Source of the DNA: Saccopteryx bilineata
Taxonomy: Eukaryota > Chordata > Mammalia > Chiroptera > Emballonuridae
DNA length: 64,000 nt
Assembly: GCF_036850765.1 (NCBI RefSeq)
Contig: NC_089492.1
Location: forward strand, 182,544,106-182,608,105
Reading direction: 5' to 3'
Shown piece by piece: positions 56,446 to 64,000 of the stretch (position 1 is the first letter of the stretch; each line of letters starts with the position of its first letter). The notes under the pieces are model-generated. The model worked only from the letters and a program-made list of their open reading frames with translations. It did no database searches and was not told where the DNA came from. The position numbers and the translations under genes are program-made.

Positions 56446-59400
56446 TAAGCATAACAAAGCATTCACTACCCAATCTCAAAAAAAGATCAGCCAAGGTAAG
56501 TCATACTCATCAGGTGCTAGAAGATACTTTTTGAATCTTGAATAAAATAGTTATAACTTTAAATCCTAGTGAATTCTAACATCCTTCTCCCTAAAAGGCA
56601 GTGCTTCCTTGAGTGTTCTGTCTCTCCCTATGTTACTCTCCCCATTATCTTACCAGCTGTAGAAGGAGACTATCCCACTGCATTTCCTGGGCATAATTTG
56701 GAGATTTTCTTATGGATTATGCATGGGAGCCCTTTGGCAATCTTACCTTTTCTGTTCATCAGTCAGTGCCCAGAAGCTATTTATTCCTGCTTATTATACA
56801 CAATGCCAAAATTTTTCATGATTTTGTACTTCAGTTACATCTAAACTCTTGGATGGTTAAGTTGGAGGACTAAGGTGGTTTTTTTTCTTTTATATCCAGT
56901 TATTTTGTTCTAGAACAACCATTGATTTTATGACTATTTTTTCAAATATTTCTGACCAGTTAGCTTCAAAAGATAATTTGGAATTGTGAATCTCTTCAGT
57001 ATGGAATGCTAAAAAAGACCTCAGTAAGCCTGCCTGGACTTCTCTTTGCCCTAGACCACTCCTGTTACATAGTTATTACGTGGCCCCTCTAGTTTTGTCA
57101 TTGATTTCCTTCTTTTTGTGTATAAACTTTTATTATTGGCTTTTAAATCCATTGAAGTGATGAAACTTCTTAAATTATTTTTTTCTAATAAATACAGAGT
57201 TTTAACTAACAGGGTTAGTTTCATTCACTTTCCTGCTCTCTATTATCAAGCAATGTTTTCATTGTTTAAATGACTGAGTTCTTTCATTCTGCCAGATAGC
57301 CATTCAGGAGATTTTCCTGAAGAAAATTCAAGCTTTTCAAATCTTCTCTCATTTTTTGTTTTGACCTCTAGCCTACAACCTTTCACTTTCTATGTAAGCT
57401 CCATGGGAACTGTTTTATTTGTTTGGTATGTCCAGGGCCCATCAGAGTAGGCACTTAACTTTTTGCTAATGATAAATGAACAAACTATTTTTATAATGAT
57501 ATTTTCCCCATGTTTCCAAACTTGTTTGTGTTTTGGGTTATGATTCCCTTTCCCAGTTTTGAGCATCCATTAAATAGAATTGTTTGCTCTTTTGCAGAAT
57601 TGTTTGTTTTCTCTTTCCCACTTGAACACTGTGCACCATGCTTTGATCACAGTGACTCGGGGTTCCAACACAGACAGATGCATTCAGCAGTTTAAATGAT
57701 TTCTCTCCTCATAGGTCTAAAATTCTCCCCTTCTAGCAAACAGAGGTGGGTACATCCTGCATCACGTGGTAGTTTCTACAGAGTGAGTCTTAGAATAGTG
57801 TGACAAATAGGCCAAGGCTGAATGCTTCCTACTGTGTGGTCCATAGGTCTGGGCTGGTCCATGAGCTAACTCATCTATCTGCAATAAATACAGAAAGTGA
57901 GAACAAGCACTTAGAAACATTTATGTGCGATTTGACATTGCCACAGCATTAAAGCTCCCAGTTTCATGTTTTATAAAAGTATCAGCCCATGATATGTTGA
58001 AAGTAGAAAACACTGGCTCCTCACCACATACAGTGAACAAAACCCCAGGTGAGTTCTGAGCTGGCTCAAAGGCAGAGGTGGCTCAGTCTATCTGCTGGAA
58101 AGGCTGTGAGCTTGAGGTCAGTCCACATCACATGACTTTCCAGAAGAGCTGTAAACCAAAGGTAATGAGTCCTGATGGGCAGGAATCATAAGCCCTGGTA
58201 TATGTTTCCATAGAAAAAAAATTCAGTTTATGAAATAATGAACATTACCCTGAAGTTATGCAGTATGGTGCAATTTCAAAACCAATTTATCTTCAGTCTT
58301 TGTAGCACACAAATGTAGCTGCTCTGCAAGGAAAACCTCATTCTCCGGTTTAAATAGGCAGCCGTGCCTGGGGAGGGAATAACAGGTAGAGCAGGTACTG
58401 AGTCAGAATACACCTCATTGACACTAAGTCTGACTGATGAGCAAAGAGCCTTCTGAGTCCAGAGGAGAATAAAATGGAAACAATCTAGACAAATGGTACA
58501 GGATGTATGAGAAACTGTATCTGGGACACAGATGTGTGTTCCTCATGCAAGAGAAGATTAGGGTCTTTCAAGGCTGATGGCTATTGTCAGTGCAGTTGAC
58601 ATAAATTTTGCTAATGTTAATGGAAATGTAGTAGCATGATTTACCCAAGCTATTTACAGCTGTTGCATTAGCATGAAATAGCGATTGTAGGAAGAAGAAC
58701 CCAAGAGGTTTCATACTTGTGTATGTGAACGAATAATATTTAAAAGCTACTATATTCGTAGAGTTTTCCCCTTAGTGGGGAAATTTTTATTTTTCTTTGA
58801 AGTTATTATTTCATATCTGAAAAAAACTATGGCAAATTCTGTGGTTCCAAAAAGCCTTTCCAAGCTCTCTGCTTTCTCCATTTTGAGATTATACTTCTTC
58901 CATGAACACATTCGTATTTGAAGAAATTATGCTCTTTCATCTTTCTTGTGATGCTGGAATTAGACATTCTCACATGTACTGGGTCATAGGAGTCATGAAA
59001 TAGTCTAGAATGCCAAGACATGGCTTTCAGCCATGGAATGGCAACGTCAAGGGCATGTGAAGTTTCTATAGATGATGGGTCAAATATACAGAGCATCAAA
59101 AGCCAACCTTGAAGGGCATCGAATGAGACACATGACATCTCTATGCTGCTGCAGTCAGTGTTTGCAAAGCCAGCCAAGATCACTGGTGAGGGAAGGGATG
59201 GGGGAATGTCTTCAAAGTTTGAACATCTCCTGGCACGGAAGAGGCAACCAATGGCCTTCTACCCAGGACCATCTTCAAGTGCTGAGAAGCACCTGAAGAC
59301 TGCAGGTGGCAGTAGAGGCAGTCGGACATAATGGCTGGGCAATCAGAAGGATTCTGAAAAAGAAAAAATAAGGAATTTGAGCAAGAATAGAAGTTGAAAG

Positions 59401-60379
59401 GATAGGAAAGCATTGTGGAGAAGTGTTCAAAGGATAAAGATAAGCTACATTCATATATTGAATAAAAAAAGTTAAGGATGAACTCCTGGACTGGCATCTT
59501 ACATGAAATAATTTAGGGTGGACCAGAGAAAAAATGGGAAAAGAAAACGGCTCTGGTAACTAAAGTCTCTCCCTACCTAAGAAGCTAATGCATCCCCCTC
59601 CCCCACCCCACCTTTGGGACTCAGGAGCAGACTGGCTCTGATGGCACTGGATGCAGTGTTTCCCCTGCTCTAGACTGTCCATGCTCCGTGTTTCACTTGA
59701 TACTTTCAGCTATGAGCATTACTGTCAAAGATGAGCATGGGAAATCGGAGGCCACAGGGAGGAAAAAAAATAGCACTTTTCAGTAGAGTCTTGTGTAGAT
59801 ACAGTGACACCTCTGTGCTGGCTGGGGTGGGTGTAATCCTCGCTTCCCCAGCCCATACAGCTCCCTTCCCATCAAGTCTGTAGTTTCACGATAACAATGG
59901 TTTTTGACCAGGAGTCTATGTAAACCAGCCACTTGAAGCCTTTGTCCCCAACCCTCCTTCCTTTTTCTGGGCCCTAACCAGCTCATCCACTCATGGGAAC
60001 CCATCTCTGAATTTTTCTGCTGACTCTTGTCATTGCTTCTGAAACATCTCTGCTCCTCCCCTCGGGAGCCTCTCCCTACTCCAGACCCATCCTTGCTGCA
60101 GACTCTCTGGTCTTGCCCTCTATGCTTCTTTTCCCAGCTGGACCCTCTGAATCTTTCCTTTCTTCTTTGGGTCAAGGCATGTGGTCTCTTCTTCAGAGTC
60201 ACCCTTCATGAAAAGCTGCTCCTACTGGCTTCTTCTCCAATTAATCTCTAAGCATTTTGCAAGCATTATTGTGTTTAGGACTTGAGCCAGAAATTAGACT
60301 CAGATTTCTTTCCTGTGTCATGTTTTTCAACTCATTAGCATGCTGAAGCTAAAATGCCATGGACTAATGTGCAGCTCTG
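56446..60379. other. Long stretch with no recognised gene or repeat
   Basis: About 3.9 kb in which I recognise nothing. The open frames at 58827-59183 and 59780-60202 (minus) have no conserved domain or start context that I can support. Confidence 0.35.
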
Positions 60380-60746
60380 CCATAATGAAACATCATTGGC
60401 TGGGGAGTTAAACCACAGAATTTTTTTTCACAAAGTTCTGAAGGCTGAAAGTCAAATATCAAGGCGGTGGCAGAATTGGTTTCTCCTGCGACCTTTCTCC
60501 TTAGCTTGTAGACAGCCGCCTTCTCCCTGTGTCTTCACATGGTTTTTTCTCAGTGCACAGTATCCTCTTCTTCTTCTTATGAGGACACCAGTCCTATTGC
60601 ATCAGAGGGTTATCCTTATGACCTCATGTGTAACCTTAATTCCCTTCTTCAAAGCCTTATTTCCAAATATAGTTATATTGGTGGTTAGGATGTCAACAAA
60701 TGAATTTGGGGAGGGACACAATTCAATCCATAGCACAAGTGAAGAT
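60380..60746 (-). repeat. MLT1-type MaLR LTR, antisense
   Basis: CACAAAGTTCTGAAGGCTGA, CTCCCTGTGTCTTCACATGG, AGCCTTATTTCCAAATATAG, GGGACACAATTCAATCCATAG fit MLT1 reversed. Confidence 0.75.
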
Positions 60747-60934
60747 GCTTTCTCCCACAAGTAGCAGACACTTAACTCAAACTCAAGTCTCCTGTTGGGT
60801 TGTACAGAGAAAGAAAGTGTCCACTGTTCATTCAGGGGTTCAACAGGGACTCGGGTTTAATAGCAACCATTGAAATGATGTTTGGTTTTGTGCATAGATC
60901 TAAAGACAGTTATTTCAAATTCAAAAACTATTTT

Positions 60935-61341
60935 AAGATATTGTGGGCCCTGGCTGGTTGGCTCATAGGTAGAGCATTGACCCAGCATGTAGATGTCTTG
61001 GGTTTAATTACCAGTCAGGGCACACAAGGGGAGCAACCATCTGCTTCTCCACCCCTCCCCCTCCACCTTCTCTCTCTCTTTCTCTCTCTCACACTCCTTC
61101 TCCTGCAGCCATGGCTCAATTAGTTTGAGCACATCAGCCCCAGGCACTGAGGATAGCTCTGTGGATCTTCCATCACAGGCACTAAAAATAGCTCAGTTTT
61201 GAGCGTGGCCTCAGATGGGCAGATCATCTGCCCCAGATGGGGGTTGCTGGGTGGATCCTAGTTGGGGTGCATGCGGAAGTCTATCTCTCTATCTCCCCTC
61301 ATCACACTTGGAAAAAGGAGAAGAAAACAAAGATATCGTGG
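60935..61341 (+). mobile_element. Rhin-1-type SINE with TSD
   Basis: The SINE is 60947-61329, moderately diverged, with the B box changed to GGTTTAATTACC. Flanks AAGATATTGTGG (60935-60946) and AAGATATCGTGG (61330-61341) differ at one base. Confidence 0.9.
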
Positions 61342-62559
61342 TTGTATTCTGTCCCAGTCAATATTTGTGAGAAACACAAACAACAATCCATAACCAGGCT
61401 ATATTATTGCAGGGGTTGCAAACTGTTTTCACCCTCATTCTCACTGAAAATGACATTGACCTCACTTTCCTAGTTTATTTATTCAGAAAACACTTAATGA
61501 ATAGTCACCTAGAATTTTCAAGGCCTCAAGTTAGAAACTTTCAAAGCTACCAAAATGGATCGAACACTAGAATGTCTTCACCTTGTTTTATGAATCTCAG
61601 GATACTCACACATGCACTAGAAGGCAATTTTGAAAATTCAGATGTTTAAGAAAATATAAGTAAGCAATAAATATAAAAAGTAGCATTCCTTAGTATCAGC
61701 TCATACCTACTAACTGCACAATTATTCATAGCAAAGATTCATACTTCAGGAGGGCACAAGAGAGGCTCTTGTTTCTGCTCTTTTTTACTGTTCAGTGTTG
61801 TGAGTGGGTTTTTGTTTGCTTTTGGCTTTGCCTCCCTGTTTCCCTAATGTGTCACAACTTACAGCAGCTTTCTCTCCTCTTTGCTCAAAGGTTTTCTGCT
61901 TTTCTTTTTACAAGCTTTACGTCACTTTTCTTTCCTCCCCGACCCAATGGTCCTTGCTTCTATTTCTTGCCTCCTCCATATAATTCTCCCTCTCCTCTTT
62001 CATGTCGAAACCCACCCTTCCCAACTGACACCTTAGAGATCGAGTGCTTCCAGACACCTTGGACCAATGTCTAAAACTTGTCTTTAGGAAATCACTTCTT
62101 TCCACATGTAGAGACTCCAAGTGAGAACTAATGCACTCTTCATAGTCTACATCTGGGAGTCTTGGTCAGAAAGCTGCTCCTGGAAATGGAGCAGGAGCAT
62201 TAGGTATTTTCTTTGAAGAAGGCAAAGTTATTTTATCTCAGAGAAAAGCCTAATTTTATGAGCACACTGAAGGTTAGATGACAAGGTCAAACCTCAACCA
62301 GTGCCTTCAATAACTATCCTCTCTCACAAAGGCTGTATGTTTGGGATGAATCAGAAATTTTTTTTAAATAAATAAATATGTACTCTGGTGTCCTTTTGTT
62401 TCATATTATGTTTCTAAACAGTGTGATTGTTGTTAACATTGGCTCTCTGTAGCCCTGAAATACTGGAAGACGTTTTGTCCACAAGGACAGAATTGCTGAA
62501 ATTTTAATTGTAGAATTAAATTAACTCTGTGTAAGGTCAGTAACCACGGCCACCATCAT
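61342..62559. other. No gene recognised
   Basis: Unrecognised sequence. Confidence 0.4.
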
Positions 62560-63290
62560 AACAGCCTGGCCCATGCAGGTTCGCATTGGATTTGGACAGA
62601 TGGTAATGAAACAATGGAGCCAAGAACTGGTGGGCCATCATCTTTAATTCTAGCTTGCACCCAGCAGGCAAATGAAAACACACACTGGGCTCCAAAATCC
62701 ACTCATTCAGTGCTCACAAAGCCACTGACTTATCCGAGTTTCCTAGAATCAAAGGTTTCTAGCTCACCAGACTTATTCACCTCTGTTCCCCATCTCCTTC
62801 TCTCTGCACAAACTCTGCACAAACTGGCTTCTCCTTCAACACTCTGCCATCTTGGCTGCTTCTCTGGCCTCCTCCATATGGCCTCTCTCTGCTCTCCTCT
62901 CTGCTCTCTCCTCTAATGCTAATCTCAGGAACTGAGAGAGAGCAAGCTCACGGTCTGCCCCACTTTATAGTGTAGAAACCAAAACCTTTAATCCAATATA
63001 CAAACAAGGAAGTCTCTGATATAAAGTCACTTATCTGAGGCATAATGGGACTCTTCATGAGAGTGCACCTTCCTACATCAAAAAGGGTGGGAAAGGCTTA
63101 GTCCCAAAACCAAGCCCAAGGATCCTGCCTGCCCACAGCCCACCCCCAACACACATTAACATAATCATGCCCATCCCAAGCAAGAAGGGCAACCAATACC
63201 ATCACCTAGATGACGGGCTTCCACATGGGCAGTGCCATCTTTTAATAAAGTGAGCATACTCTGCCATTTATAAAGCCAACTGCCTGACTT
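62560..63290 (-). repeat. Possible LTR, antisense
   Basis: GGCCATCATCTTTAATTCTAG...CACCCAGCAGGCAAATG and CT-rich blocks resemble bat ERV LTRs read in reverse. I could not define the ends or a TSD. Weak call. Confidence 0.3.
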
Positions 63291-64000
63291 ACAATCAATC
63301 CCTCATGCAGAACATAAGATGTAAACCTGTGGAACAAGGCTTAGGACTAAGTATGCAAGATCTAAATAATTGGATAAATTAAAGTTTCTCCCAACAGTGA
63401 TTGTTAAGCTATTTTGATGAGAAAACTTTTCATCAATTCTGGCAATAAAAAAAATTTAGAAATCCTAGAGTCAGGTGCTTTTGAGGTTGGACAGACATAG
63501 TCCTCATAAGGGAAATGCAGAGAACTAGGGGAATATTTGACCACATGGCCATCAGCAGAGTGAGAGATTGTTTCTTAGAATAAATAACAGTGGTATGCAA
63601 AATTTGCATAGCAAGTGAACACACAATCACTTAACAGAAGAGCTGTGCTTAAGGGTAAGACAGCTGCTTCAATATAGAAGTCCCCAGTAATTCCTCAAGG
63701 CCAGAAGTAACCTAATGAACAAGTATGGAAATAGTTCCAATACCACATCAGTTTAAAGGTCAAGGGATGCACTAAAAGGTATAGTTTGGCCCAGTCCAGC
63801 AGCCAAGAAGGAGGTCGTCTTGAGGACTAAGCTGTCTTAGGACTTAACGGCACACACATATCAGTCTTCCCATGGATTGGGTATAATATAAACAAATTTT
63901 CTTTCTAGGAAAATAAAACAGATTTGGGTGTAATCTCCTAAATTCTTGCTGACTAGAAAGAATAAAGAGTTCTTAGATGTAATAAAAATGATTACAGAAA
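63291..64000. other. No gene recognised
   Basis: Unrecognised AT-rich sequence to the window end. Confidence 0.4.

Noticed and set aside
58827..59183. 118-aa minus-strand open frame in unique sequence
   Set aside because: No recognisable domain, compositional signature or neighbouring exon.

Overview
This window looks like mammalian intergenic DNA, most likely from a horseshoe-bat-type (rhinolophoid) bat. The main evidence is at least nine copies of a ~370-450 bp tRNA-derived SINE with a long GC-rich body. I recognise it as the Rhin-1 type of Rhinolophus and relatives. Other support is a second bat tRNA-SINE with GAGC-like internal repeats (48.54-48.87 kb, 19.73-20.09 kb) and a bat-type L1 whose 3' end reads GTACCCTGATTTATC...CCATTAAAAT. 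The background is old mammalian repeats (MIR, L2, MLT1, Tigger, MER-type hAT). I found no host protein-coding gene, RNA gene or CRISPR array that I can support. Every long reading frame with recognisable content is a transposon or retrovirus remnant.

The dominant structure is a composite retroelement present twice, at 1-4440 (cut by the window edge) and 31150-38002. In order it holds an L1 ORF2 region, a junction just after the L1 purine tract, a betaretrovirus-like RNase H/integrase fragment split by an antisense Rhin-1 SINE, a gammaretrovirus-like gag/protease fragment, and a second, different L1 3' end with poly(A). The copy at 31-38 kb is flanked by a perfect 13-bp target-site duplication (TSD) at an L1-endonuclease-like site (TT/AAAG). 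The whole 6.85-kb chimera was therefore inserted as one retrotransposed unit. Both copies share the same junctions, the same nested SINE and the same premature ORF2 stop, so they come from one source lineage.

Between the copies, 20.8-29.5 kb is a nest. An outer hAT-like shell (imperfect terminal inverted repeats (TIRs), 8-bp TSD with 6/8 identity) holds a hAT C-terminal transposase domain and a different transposase-like remnant. Into it were inserted an L1 with an intact 5' end but a large internal deletion (22.5-27.6 kb) and two Rhin-1 SINEs.

From 38 to 64 kb there are a probable solo LTR with a 53-bp tandem repeat (40.72-41.24 kb), a complete but dead pogo/Tigger-like transposon with TIRs, TA duplication and three recognisable catalytic Asp codons (45.79-47.32 kb), non-autonomous Tigger-type elements, MLT1 LTRs, MIR/L2 fragments and long stretches of unrecognised DNA. 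At 6932-7110 and 9180-9358 there is a 179-bp duplication that is identical by eye and not bounded by any element. Family names come from recognition by eye; no database search was run.
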